From an uncultured Caulobacterales bacterium (GTDB taxonomy: Bacteria; Pseudomonadota; Alphaproteobacteria; Caulobacterales; Maricaulaceae): a DNA stretch of 14,982 nt. The stretch lies in assembly GCA_938007945.1 (NCBI GenBank), contig CALLME010000037.1, positions 1 through 14,982 of the forward strand, in the 5' to 3' direction. The position numbers were made by a program, and so were the translations under genes. The notes beneath the pieces are model-generated. The model had not been told where the DNA came from, searched no databases, and worked only from the letters and a program-made list of their open reading frames with translations. Shown here in pieces: positions 1 to 6,355 of this stretch; positions within the stretch are counted from its first letter, which is position 1, and every line of letters begins with the position of its first letter.

Positions 1-437
1 TTCTGAAAGACGCAAAAGCCGTCTTTGAAATAATCCTCCAGAACACGGCGCATATAGTCTGGGTTATCGAGCTCTCGCCAATCTACATAGCTGAGTTTAT
101 GGCTCGCCGTCACCCACGGCTTAGGTAAAGGCAGCGCATCAGATTTTTCGTGCCAACCAAGCTCTGACAGCGTCTCATCTGTGTTAAGCGTGAGGCGTTC
201 GCCGTCACTAAAATCGAGCTGCACCTCTGGCGCGTTCTCATTGATTATACGGGTAATGCGAATGTTTGTAGAAATATCGGCATGTTCATAAAGCCGTTGA
301 TGTGTGGCGGGGTCGAACACACCCTCCCCCGTGACGCGCTCTCGCACCCAAAGCGGATGCAATACATGGCGCCTGTCATTTTGCTCTAACGACAGGCCAC
401 CTGTGGCGCCGTCTATATCAATCATCAACTTCGCCAT
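1..437 (-). CDS. gamma-butyrobetaine hydroxylase-like dioxygenase, 5' part only
   Basis: The first 145 codons of a gene that continues past the left edge. Residues 1-95 resemble the N-terminal GBBH-like domain (DUF971 type) found in gamma-butyrobetaine and trimethyllysine dioxygenases: an HPLWVRERV segment (27-35), a DPATHQRLY segment (42-50) and VQLDFSDGERL (72-82). From about residue 115 the start of the TauD/TfdA-type catalytic domain appears (KDGFCVF, 138-144). The Fe(II)-binding His/Asp/His residues would lie outside the window, so activity cannot be judged. In the eukaryotic enzyme this N-terminal domain holds a zinc site with Cys residues just after the LWxR motif; here the equivalent stretch has none. 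The ATG at 437 is preceded by GGTGGAG at good spacing. The gene is 84 bases downstream of the methyltransferase on the same strand and could be co-transcribed. The family is fairly certain, the exact substrate is not. Confidence 0.78.
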   Translation of the reverse strand, partial: MAKLMIDIDGATGGLSLEQNDRRHVLHPLWVRERVTGEGVFDPATHQRLYEHADISTNIRITRIINENAPEVQLDFSDGERLTLNTDETLSELGWHEKSDALPLPKPWVTASHKLSYVDWRELDNPDYMRRVLEDYFKDGFCVFQ

Positions 438-521
438 CGCAGGCTCCACCACTAATCGTTTCGTTTTGCTCTATTTCACTAAACCTCATCTCACTAATAG
501 AATAGCCTTTTTTCGCTAATC

Positions 522-1313
522 CTAGGCGCGCGATTTTGGCAGGCGGTAGACCCGCCACCAGCTATTCTCTGGCATGAAAATCTCTTGGTCGAGGTCGCCA
601 AATTCCTCGCATGTATAAATCCAGACTTTCTCCATTGCAGACGCGGCAATCTCGTCGCTCACGTCCCAGAGATAGGAACATTCGCGGTTTACGATTTTCT
701 CAATGAATTTACGCGGCGTAGTTGACAGGCCTGGCCCGGTCTCGACCGCGCCCACAGACTTAAATCCACGCGCAAAAATCTCCGCCTCGACTTGCGTTTC
801 TGTCCGTGCGCCTGGGTGAAAGATTTGCTTCACCCCTGCCCGCAAAAGCAGGTCACGCAAACGTCCGCGAATACGCCCGTAAACATCCGTCTCGCTCCCG
901 CTGCCCCATTCATGGATGAACACACCGCCTGGTTTTACGACACGGACGGCCTCGCCAATCACCCGCCGCCAATCGGCAATGAGGTAGAGCGCGCGTGACA
1001 TGCTCACAGCGTCAAAACTATCGTCTTCAAACGGCAGGTCACCTGCCTTTATGACATGTGTAGACAGCTCTAGACCACTCGCTTTTAGCATCAAAGTTGC
1101 GAGCATTTCCGCGGACACATCGCTTGCCGTGACAGTCATGCCTTGGCGCGCAAAGGCGAGACAGCCGCGCCCCGTGCCAGACGCCAAATCTAATTGACTG
1201 CCCCCTGCCTCCAAGCCCGCAAGCTCCATGACGTTTCGAGCAATATGCGGCGCAATCTCCTCACCATGGCGGGCGTCATAGATTTTGGCATTGCGATCAT
1301 AATTTATCGTCAT
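522..1313 (-). CDS. class I SAM-dependent methyltransferase
   Basis: A 263-residue protein with the Rossmann-fold methyltransferase layout of the Methyltransf_11/UbiE-like group. Motif I is LDLASGTGRG (41-50), the SAM-ribose acidic residue is D65 in TASDVS, the post-motif segment is GDLPFEDDSFDAV (91-103), and RVVKPGGVFIHEW (about 124-136) is motif III. No signal peptide or membrane segment is seen, so it should be cytoplasmic. The C-terminal part (140-263) has several Trp and Tyr residues and probably forms the substrate pocket, but I recognise no signature that fixes the substrate. The ATG at 1313 has AAAGG a few bases upstream. The gene is divergent from the toxin-antitoxin module and precedes the gamma-butyrobetaine hydroxylase-like gene on the same strand; a functional link is only inferred. 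Confidence 0.85.
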   Translation of the reverse strand: MTINYDRNAKIYDARHGEEIAPHIARNVMELAGLEAGGSQLDLASGTGRGCLAFARQGMTVTASDVSAEMLATLMLKASGLELSTHVIKAGDLPFEDDSFDAVSMSRALYLIADWRRVIGEAVRVVKPGGVFIHEWGSGSETDVYGRIRGRLRDLLLRAGVKQIFHPGARTETQVEAEIFARGFKSVGAVETGPGLSTTPRKFIEKIVNRECSYLWDVSDEIAASAMEKVWIYTCEEFGDLDQEIFMPENSWWRVYRLPKSRA

Positions 1314-1354
1314 GCGCCTTTGTCAGGCCGAGCTAAGATATGTTCAAGAAGAAA

Positions 1355-1393
1355 TTGACATTCTGATAAATGTTATTACATATGTATATACAT
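1355..1393 (+). promoter_or_regulatory. promoter/operator region of the toxin-antitoxin module
   Basis: A consensus -35 hexamer TTGACA lies at 1355-1360. About 17-20 bases downstream is an AT-rich stretch with two overlapping perfect palindromes: TACATATGTA (1377-1386) and ATGTATATACAT (1382-1393). No clean -10 hexamer stands at the ideal spacing; TATGTA or TATATA inside the palindromes could serve. AbrB-fold antitoxins usually bind palindromes over their own promoter, so this is the expected autoregulatory operator. The position and palindromes are seen directly; the function is inferred. Confidence 0.5.
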
Positions 1394-1406
1394 TATGAAT
1401 TTGCCG

Positions 1407-1414
1407 AAGGAGGT
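1407..1414 (+). promoter_or_regulatory. strong ribosome binding site of the antitoxin gene
   Basis: AAGGAGGT is a full match to the 16S anti-Shine-Dalgarno sequence and sits 4 bases before the ATG at 1419. It selects 1419 over the in-frame ATG at 1395, which has no Shine-Dalgarno and lies right next to the operator palindromes. Confidence 0.8.
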
Positions 1415-1418
1415 CGAT

Positions 1419-1721
1419 ATGACAAAAGAAGTCCGTGAAGCGTCAGAAGAGTTCACTGCCATGCCCGCCACGAAAGTGGGCGAGGCCCGCACGGCTGTGG
1501 GCAAAACCAAACTCAAAAAAATCGGTAATTCACTTGGCGTGACATTGCCGAAGAAATTCCTCGATGCAAAAGGCTTTGTCTCGGGTGACAGCTTCACTGT
1601 TATTGATGTCGAGGACGGCTTTAAACTCGTGCCTTATGATGCGGAGTTTGAGCTTAAGATGGAAATCGCGAAACGTATCATGCGCGAGCATCGCGATGTC
1701 TTGCGCGAGCTTGCTAAGTAA
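1419..1721 (+). CDS. AbrB/MazE-fold antitoxin
   Basis: A 100-residue protein from the start chosen by the strong Shine-Dalgarno (108 residues from the ATG at 1395). Residues about 31-74 form a SpoVT/AbrB swapped-hairpin DNA-binding domain: KLKKIGNSLGVTLPKKFL, then GDSFTVIDVEDGFKLVP. The last 25 residues are charged and helical (IAKRIMREHRDVLREL) and are the likely toxin-binding tail. The first 30 residues, acidic then basic, are an extension that typical 70-80-residue antitoxins of this fold lack. The stop codon is immediately followed by the toxin ATG, so the two are translationally coupled. Expected role: neutralise the Doc toxin and repress the promoter through the palindromes at 1377-1393. 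Doc was first described with a Phd antitoxin; AbrB-type partners are also found. Confidence 0.87.
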   Translation: MTKEVREASEEFTAMPATKVGEARTAVGKTKLKKIGNSLGVTLPKKFLDAKGFVSGDSFTVIDVEDGFKLVPYDAEFELKMEIAKRIMREHRDVLRELAK

Positions 1722-2108
1722 ATGGCGAAGTTCCAATGGCTGGCAAAGCACGAGGTGCTGTCATTCCACCTCATGCAATTACGCGAACATGGGGGCGGGT
1801 TTGGAGTCAGAGACGAGGGTCTACTCGACTCTGCACTTGCTCGCCCTCAAAACGCTTATGCTTACGGAAATGAAGATGTTCACCATCTCGCCATGCTTTA
1901 CTGTTCTGGTATTTCGCGAAACCATGCATTTGTAGACGGCAATAAACGCACGGCCTATGTTTGCATGTTCACATTTTTGGCTCGACACGGCTATGAGTTT
2001 AGTGGCGACCTCGTCGACTCTACCACTCAAATGCTACGCTTTGCGGCGGGTGACGTCAGCGACGACGCTATGGCGCAGTGGCTACGCGAAAATACGCAGC
2101 CAGCTTAA
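1722..2108 (+). CDS. doc: Doc-type Fic/DOC family toxin (death on curing)
   Basis: A 128-residue protein, almost the length of phage P1 Doc (126). The Fic/Doc core motif HAFVDGNKR spans residues 68-76: catalytic H68, D72 and the NKR end typical of Doc rather than the GNGR of AMP-transferring Fic proteins. The upstream segment GVRDEGLLDSALARPQ (28-43) is the usual Doc N-terminal signature. P1 Doc phosphorylates elongation factor Tu and blocks translation; the same reaction is inferred here. Every core residue is present, so the toxin looks intact. The ATG directly follows the antitoxin TAA. The gene ends 3 bases from the end of asd, which runs towards it. Confidence 0.92.
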   Translation: MAKFQWLAKHEVLSFHLMQLREHGGGFGVRDEGLLDSALARPQNAYAYGNEDVHHLAMLYCSGISRNHAFVDGNKRTAYVCMFTFLARHGYEFSGDLVDSTTQMLRFAAGDVSDDAMAQWLRENTQPA

Positions 2109-2111
2109 CGC

Positions 2112-3140
2112 CTATGCCGCCTTCGACTTCAGCAGTCCACGATTAACAAGACATTCTGCGATTTGCACTGTGTTAAGCGCCGCACCTTTGCGCAAGTTAT
2201 CCGACACGCACCACATGTTGAGTGTGTTGTCTTGCGTGCTGTCTTCGCGGATTCGGCTAATGAAGGTTGCGAACTCGCCGACACACTCAACGGGTGTGAC
2301 ATAGCCACCGTCCTCTTGCTTATCTACCACCATAATGCCGGGGCTTTCGCGCAGAAGATCACGCGCATCATCGGCAGACAGCTCATTTTCAAACTCGATG
2401 TTTAGGCTCTCAGCATGGCCCACAAATGTCGGCACGCGCACACATGTCGCACTGACTTTGACTTTCGGGTCGAGAATTTTCATCGTCTCGGCCTTCATCT
2501 TCCACTCTTCTTTCGTGTCGCCGCCGTCCATAAACACATCAATATGCGGGATAACATTAAAGGCGATTTGTTTGGTAAAGTTATGCGGCTTGAGCTCATC
2601 ATTTGAGTAAATGCCTTTGGTCTGTAGCCAGAGCTCATCCATATTTTTCTTACCGCCCCCTGACACAGATTGGTAAGTGCTGACCACGACGCGCTTGATT
2701 TTTGCGCGGTCATGCAGAGGCTTAAGCGCGACAACCATTTGAATGGTTGAGCAGTTCGGGTTCGCGATGATGCCCTTCTTTGTATAGCCCGCGACCGCGT
2801 CTGCGTTCACTTCGGGCACGACAAGCGGCACATCAGGGTCCATGCGCCACGCGGAGGAGTTATCGATAACGACTGCCCCAGCAGCCGCAATTTTAGGCGA
2901 CCACACTTTAGAGATATCACCGCCCGCACTCATTAGGCACATATCGACGAGGGAGAAGTCAAATGTCTCAAGATCTTTACACTTGAGCGTTTCATCCCCA
3001 AAGCTCACTTCACGCCCGACAGAGCGGCGGCTCGCGACCGCATAAACTTTTGACACATCAATATCAGACTCGGCCAAAATCGTGAGCATTTCCGTCCCAA
3101 CATTGCCAGTTGCGCCGACGATTGCGATTGAATAGCTCAT
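2112..3140 (-). CDS. asd: aspartate-semialdehyde dehydrogenase
   Basis: A 342-residue cytoplasmic enzyme of normal length that reduces aspartyl phosphate to aspartate semialdehyde with NADPH, the branch point to lysine, diaminopimelate, threonine and methionine. The N-terminal nucleotide-binding loop is GATGNVG (9-15). The catalytic cysteine is C130 in NPNCSTIQ, followed by the YQSVSGGG segment (156-163) that contributes the conserved Gln. R235 and the acid/base H242 lie in RVPTFVGHAE. All key residues are present. The ATG at 3140 has GGAG about 8 bases upstream. The gene stands alone on its strand, divergent from the autotransporter and convergent with the toxin gene. It is probably essential, which makes the 3-base junction with the toxin gene notable. 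Confidence 0.97.
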   Translation of the reverse strand: MSYSIAIVGATGNVGTEMLTILAESDIDVSKVYAVASRRSVGREVSFGDETLKCKDLETFDFSLVDMCLMSAGGDISKVWSPKIAAAGAVVIDNSSAWRMDPDVPLVVPEVNADAVAGYTKKGIIANPNCSTIQMVVALKPLHDRAKIKRVVVSTYQSVSGGGKKNMDELWLQTKGIYSNDELKPHNFTKQIAFNVIPHIDVFMDGGDTKEEWKMKAETMKILDPKVKVSATCVRVPTFVGHAESLNIEFENELSADDARDLLRESPGIMVVDKQEDGGYVTPVECVGEFATFISRIREDSTQDNTLNMWCVSDNLRKGAALNTVQIAECLVNRGLLKSKAA

Positions 3141-3237
3141 GATGCTCTCCGATTAATGACGCCGCCTAATTGCGGCTCTAAACAGCGCAGGGCTTTAGCT
3201 GAAACCCGCCAGTGCGGCAAGGCGTCAGTTCCTTAAG

Positions 3238-3257
3238 ACCGCAAAGAATGCGGTTTT
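3238..3257 (+). other. small hairpin with short T-run between asd and the autotransporter
   Basis: ACCGCA (3238-3243) pairs with TGCGGT (3249-3254) around a 5-base AAGAA loop and is followed by TTTT. It resembles a weak intrinsic terminator on the plus strand, but no plus-strand gene ends nearby. It may be a leader structure of asd (read on the other strand) or the end of a short RNA. A second small inverted repeat, GCCGC/GCGGC, is at 3161-3176. The rest of 3141-3406 shows no convincing gene; I see no lysine riboswitch-like structure. Confidence 0.3.
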
Positions 3258-3406
3258 AATTAGTTATAGGCGCGCCGACCGTCGAAATGCCCTTGACCAA
3301 AGCGACATGTCGTAAAATTCACCACCAAAAATCTGCACCAAAAAAGAAAACCCTTGCGTATCTGACACGGCAACTTCGCTCTAACGCAGGAAAACAAGAG
3401 GTTTTT

Positions 3407-5197
3407 ATGAAAAATCAACGCACATTTTTTAGCACAATATCCATCACCGCACTCGCACTCTCTCTGATGAGCGCAGGATCAGCCTTCGCTGACGAAACGC
3501 CAGAATGTAATGCTAATGACGAAGACGAAACAACGCTTGAATGTGGTGTAGACAGCTCCGCTACTGGTGGTCCTGACGCGACCGCCATTGGCACAGAAGC
3601 TACAGCGAACGGCCCGTCGACAACAGCTGTTGGCGGCGAAAGCGTCGCTATGGGCCCCGGCGCCACCGCAATCGGTTGGCGCGCTGTTGCAGATGCTGAA
3701 CGCGCCCAAGCCTTTGGACACCTCGCAAACGCGAATGGTGTACGCTCGCTCGCCGTTGGTGAAGCTGCCGTCGCCTCTTCGCTTGAATCTGTCGCTATCG
3801 GTAATTTAGCAAGCGCAACTGGCGTTGACGCTATGGCAATCGGAACAGAAACGATGGCAAACGGAAATTCTACAGTCGCAGTCGGCGGAGAAGCCGTTGC
3901 TGATGGTATTGCCGCAACGGCATTTGGGTGGCGCTCTTCGGCTACGGCTGAGCGCGCGCATGCCATTGGTCATTTGGCCAGCGCCTCAGGCGTACGGTCT
4001 CTCGCCGTTGGCGAAGCGGCCTCAGCTGAAGGGCTAGAGTCGATTGCGCAAGGTAATCAAGCCTCCGCCACAGGCGTTGATGCTATTGCCGTCGGGACGA
4101 TGTCCGTCGCGAATGGTAACTCGACGACGGTCGTCGGCGGCGAAGCCGTAGCAGACGGAATTGCGGCGACAGCCTTTGGTTGGCGCTCATCTGCCACAGC
4201 GGAGCGGGCTCACGCATTCGGACACCTTGCCAGCGCCACTGGCGTACGCTCAACAGCTGTGGGTGAAGCCGCGGCAGCTGACGGTCTTGAAAGCATCGCG
4301 ATTGGTAACCTTGCCTCCGCAACAGGCCCTGACGCGATTGCCATTGGTACAGAAGCCGTCGCAAACGGACCGTCGACCACAGTTCTTGGCGGCGAAGCCG
4401 GTGCAGCGGGCCCTGGCGCAACAGCGATTGGCTGGCGCTCATCTGCTATGGCCGAACGTGCCCAAGCCTTTGGTCACCTCGCCAATGCTTCAGGCGTGCG
4501 TTCACTCGCTGTAGGCGAAGCTGCCTCAGCAGCAGGTGAAACATCAACGGCTGTCGGTAATCTCGCCTCTGCTGGGTTTGATAATTCAACTGCGATTGGT
4601 AACGGTGCCGCGACAACACGTGCCAATCAAGTCTCGGTTGGTACATCGGTCAACACCTACACTCTCGCAGGTCTTACATCCTCGGCTAGCTCAGAAGCAC
4701 AGAGTGGTAATGTAGGTCTGGTAACGTCTGATTCAAATGGTAATCTTGCAGCAGACTTCACGCTGACCCTCGGTGACGCTGCAAATGCCGTCGCTATTAG
4801 AGAGAACCAAACGGCGATTGGTGCGAACCGTACAGCTATTGCATCGAACCGCACATCCATCCAAGCAACGCAAGCCTCTTTGGCGTTGGCAAGTTCGGCC
4901 ATTGCGCTCAACTCATCTTCAATTGATAGCAACTCTGCGCGGATTAGCGAAAACATTGATGATATTCTTGATAACCGCGCAGGCATCGCGGCCGCACTGG
5001 CACTTGATAATGCCTATGTACCACTTGGGCAAACCTTCGCCGTCTCTGGTGGCTTTGGTAACTATGCGAGCGAAAGTGCGTTTGCTGGTAGTGTGGCCTA
5101 CCGCCTTAACGACACTTTCCAAGTTTCGGGCGCTATCACGTCTGGCACGGATAATGGTCGCACAGGTGCACGGGCTGGTTTCCAAGCAAGTTGGTAG
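3407..5197 (+). CDS. YadA-type trimeric autotransporter adhesin
   Basis: A 596-residue surface protein. Residues 1-28 are a Sec signal peptide ending SAGSAFA. Residues about 53-403 are a YadA-like head of 14-residue units (AxAxG...AxG), arranged as four 84-residue super-repeats plus a partial fifth. At 407-425 there is a neck motif (NQVSVGTSVNTYTLAGLTS). After a short linker comes a stalk of regular heptads (about 460-525, for example AIGANRT, AIASNRT). Residues 523-596 are the YadA anchor that forms a trimeric beta-barrel and end in the terminal Trp typical of BAM substrates. Such proteins trimerise in the outer membrane and usually mediate adhesion or autoaggregation; the ligand here is unknown. 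The ATG at 3407 has AAGAGG 5 bases upstream. An in-frame ATG at 3287 lacks a Shine-Dalgarno and would put a basic 40-residue tail before the signal peptide. The gene is monocistronic and ends at a strong terminator. Confidence 0.94.
   Translation: MKNQRTFFSTISITALALSLMSAGSAFADETPECNANDEDETTLECGVDSSATGGPDATAIGTEATANGPSTTAVGGESVAMGPGATAIGWRAVADAERAQAFGHLANANGVRSLAVGEAAVASSLESVAIGNLASATGVDAMAIGTETMANGNSTVAVGGEAVADGIAATAFGWRSSATAERAHAIGHLASASGVRSLAVGEAASAEGLESIAQGNQASATGVDAIAVGTMSVANGNSTTVVGGEAVADGIAATAFGWRSSATAERAHAFGHLASATGVRSTAVGEAAAADGLESIAIGNLASATGPDAIAIGTEAVANGPSTTVLGGEAGAAGPGATAIGWRSSAMAERAQAFGHLANASGVRSLAVGEAASAAGETSTAVGNLASAGFDNSTAIGNGAATTRANQVSVGTSVNTYTLAGLTSSASSEAQSGNVGLVTSDSNGNLAADFTLTLGDAANAVAIRENQTAIGANRTAIASNRTSIQATQASLALASSAIALNSSSIDSNSARISENIDDILDNRAGIAAALALDNAYVPLGQTFAVSGGFGNYASESAFAGSVAYRLNDTFQVSGAITSGTDNGRTGARAGFQASW
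3563..4570 (+). repeat. four tandem 252-bp repeats in the autotransporter head
   Basis: Copies begin near 3563, 3815, 4067 and 4319, exactly 252 bases apart, and a partial fifth begins at 4571. Each encodes 84 residues, that is six 14-residue YadA head units. Landmarks recur in every copy at the same place: a GWR motif, AERA, GHLA, GVRS and AVGEAA. Copy 1 is offset by one residue at its start (ATGGPD against ATGVD). The copies differ at many synonymous sites, so they are not recent perfect duplications. Confidence 0.9.
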
Positions 5198-5242
5198 CAG
5201 CCTCTTAATCTATGGTTTGTTATGCCTGCGTTTAACAAGCCG

Positions 5243-5273
5243 AAACCTCGGACACCGCGTCCGAGGTTTTTTT
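5243..5273 (+). terminator. rho-independent terminator of the autotransporter gene
   Basis: AAACCTCGGAC (5243-5253) pairs with GTCCGAGGTTT (5259-5269) around a 5-base loop, an 11-bp stem running into a T tract (5267-5273). It begins 45 bases after the autotransporter stop. Confidence 0.93.
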
Positions 5274-5294
5274 ATGCGCGTTAGGAAATATGGT

Positions 5295-5336
5295 TTTACT
5301 TAGTTTCGTTCATTCTTCTACAATACCACCTAGGTG
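5295..5336 (+). promoter_or_regulatory. candidate promoter with palindrome ahead of the 5411 gene
   Basis: TTTACT (5295-5300) and TACAAT (5319-5324) are separated by 18 bases, a plausible sigma70-type promoter. The perfect palindrome CACCTAGGTG (5327-5336) would fall on the start point and could be an operator. The leader would be about 80 bases long. The hexamers are weak matches, so this is tentative. Confidence 0.33.
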
Positions 5337-5410
5337 CATAGCGGCGCCTAAAGGCATATCGATGTGGGTCAGCTAGGTGACATTCTTTGTTTCATAGGCT
5401 AAATTGATTT

Positions 5411-5923
5411 ATGTTCCTAAACTTGAAATCTCACACATTTGTCGCGGCACTTACAGCCATTGGATTTGTCTTGCAGCCCGCCTTCACGCAATCCACTGCA
5501 ACAGCACAGACTGCCTCCACGATGCAAACGCGTGTCAGCCAATCTGTGCCTGATGAGAATACGTTGGCGAGGCTCGTTTGGTCGACTATGATTGCATTGG
5601 ATAATGCCAATCGGACGGCCAATTATTCTGTTCTTTACGGCCTTGGTTCGCCAGATTTTCAGCGGCGTCATTCGCCTGATGCGCTTGCCCGCAGTTTTAC
5701 CGCGCTACGCCAAAACCGTGTTGATGTTGGACGTGCGATTTTAACAACACCGTCTTATTACATTCCCCCGCAAATCCTCAGCGATGGATCGCTCCGTCTG
5801 CGCGGCGGTTTTGATTACAGACCTAACTCCATTAGATTTGATCTTGTCTATAAAAATATTGGCGGCGGTTGGTCGCTTTCCGCGATTTCTGTCGTTGAAA
5901 TGGACGCCAACAGTCCGAAGTAA
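5411..5923 (+). CDS. exported protein of unknown function
   Basis: A 170-residue protein with an N-terminal Sec-type signal (about residues 1-33; LKSHTFVAALTAIGFVLQPA, then an AQTA cleavage region). The mature part has helical segments (LARLVWSTMIALDNANRT, about 52-69) followed by beta-rich sequence (RLRGGFDYRP, then RFDLVYKNIGGGWSLSAISV). This looks like a small alpha+beta fold, perhaps NTF2/SnoaL-like, with its last strands making a ligand-accepting sheet, but I see no catalytic motif. Similar uncharacterised exported proteins occur in alphaproteobacteria; I know no established function. It stands between two terminators, so it is probably its own transcription unit. Its Shine-Dalgarno is weak, so the start is less certain than its neighbours'. 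Confidence 0.75.
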   Translation: MFLNLKSHTFVAALTAIGFVLQPAFTQSTATAQTASTMQTRVSQSVPDENTLARLVWSTMIALDNANRTANYSVLYGLGSPDFQRRHSPDALARSFTALRQNRVDVGRAILTTPSYYIPPQILSDGSLRLRGGFDYRPNSIRFDLVYKNIGGGWSLSAISVVEMDANSPK

Positions 5924-5981
5924 GACCAACCCACTATATGTTGAGCTACCAGCTTAGCTCGGCAGAGAATAACACGTCACA

Positions 5982-6020
5982 AAAAAAAACCGCCTTCCAA
6001 AGAGGCGGTTTTTTATTTTT
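5982..6020. terminator. bidirectional rho-independent terminator
   Basis: AAAAAACCGCCT (5984-5995) pairs with AGGCGGTTTTTT (6003-6014) around a 7-base loop, with T-rich sequence on both strands. It sits between the convergent 5411 gene and the DUF4331/lipoprotein operon and can serve both. A smaller hairpin, GAGCTA/TAGCTC (5943-5960), precedes it. Confidence 0.92.
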
Positions 6021-6035
6021 AGTGACTTACGTCCA

Positions 6036-6341
6036 TCACTCGTCAGGGATATCAATAGGCTCAGCCGTTTTATCAAGAGCAATAATATCATTCGTAGATG
6101 GATCCGTCGGCTCATCGAATTCGTCCTGATTAAAGGCGAAATCAAATCCCGCACCCGCTTGCGATGACGCGCTGCCAGATGGCGGTGGCGGCGGGGGCGG
6201 CGGTGGAGGCGGCGGAGGTGGAGGTGGCACCTCCCCTACTGGCGGCGGAACAAAATCATTGTCGCTTCCGCCACAAGCCGAAAGACCAATGGCCGCGACC
6301 GTCATAATCAAAAGCGATTTTATAGAAACAGAGTTCTTCAT
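6036..6341 (-). CDS. small poly-proline lipoprotein
   Basis: A 101-residue protein with a lipoprotein signal: a charged start (MKNSVSIKS), a hydrophobic core and the lipobox LSAC with C23 as the lipid-attached residue, followed by GGSDND. Aspartates just after the Cys can favour inner-membrane retention in enteric bacteria, but here D is not at +2, so outer-membrane sorting is more likely. A run of 16 prolines follows, then an acidic tail (DEFDEPTDPSTND, ending IDIPDE). No domain is recognised. The ATG at 6341 has AGAGG 7 bases upstream; a TTG two codons earlier is less likely. It begins 14 bases after the DUF4331 stop, so the two form an operon. The proline run suggests a stiff spacer holding the acidic tail away from the membrane. 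Confidence 0.85.
   Translation of the reverse strand: MKNSVSIKSLLIMTVAAIGLSACGGSDNDFVPPPVGEVPPPPPPPPPPPPPPPPSGSASSQAGAGFDFAFNQDEFDEPTDPSTNDIIALDKTAEPIDIPDE
6181..6228 (-). repeat. run of 16 proline codons (G-rich on the plus strand)
   Basis: Sixteen consecutive GGN triplets on the plus strand read as CCN on the coding strand. All four proline codons are mixed, so the tract is not a simple trinucleotide slippage product, and the amino-acid run may be selected. Translation of such a run normally needs elongation factor P. Confidence 0.95.
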
Positions 6342-6355
6342 TATCAATCCTCTTC

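Noticed and set aside
1355..2108. Toxin-antitoxin module as part of an integrated mobile element
   Set aside because: No integrase, transposase, direct repeats or tRNA-derived attachment site were seen around it; recent transfer cannot be shown from this window.
3228..3232. GGAAC on the minus strand upstream of asd as an ECF promoter
   Set aside because: No CGT follows at 16-17 bases, so the -10 half is missing.
3287..3406. In-frame ATG 40 codons upstream of the autotransporter start
   Set aside because: No Shine-Dalgarno is present, and the added basic segment precedes a normal signal peptide. It does not resemble the known extended signal region of trimeric autotransporters.
3141..3406. 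Lysine riboswitch or other known leader ahead of asd
   Set aside because: Only two small hairpins are visible, and nothing resembles the conserved multi-helix core.
3415..3966. Long minus-strand open frame (183 codons) inside the autotransporter head
   Set aside because: It is opposite the highly repetitive, signal-peptide-bearing coding frame; its product is a low-complexity Ala/Pro/Ser mirror of the repeats with no start signal.
3563..4570. CRISPR-like periodic repeats
   Set aside because: The period is 252 bases and lies within a continuous coding frame of a YadA head; there are no short identical repeats with unique spacers.
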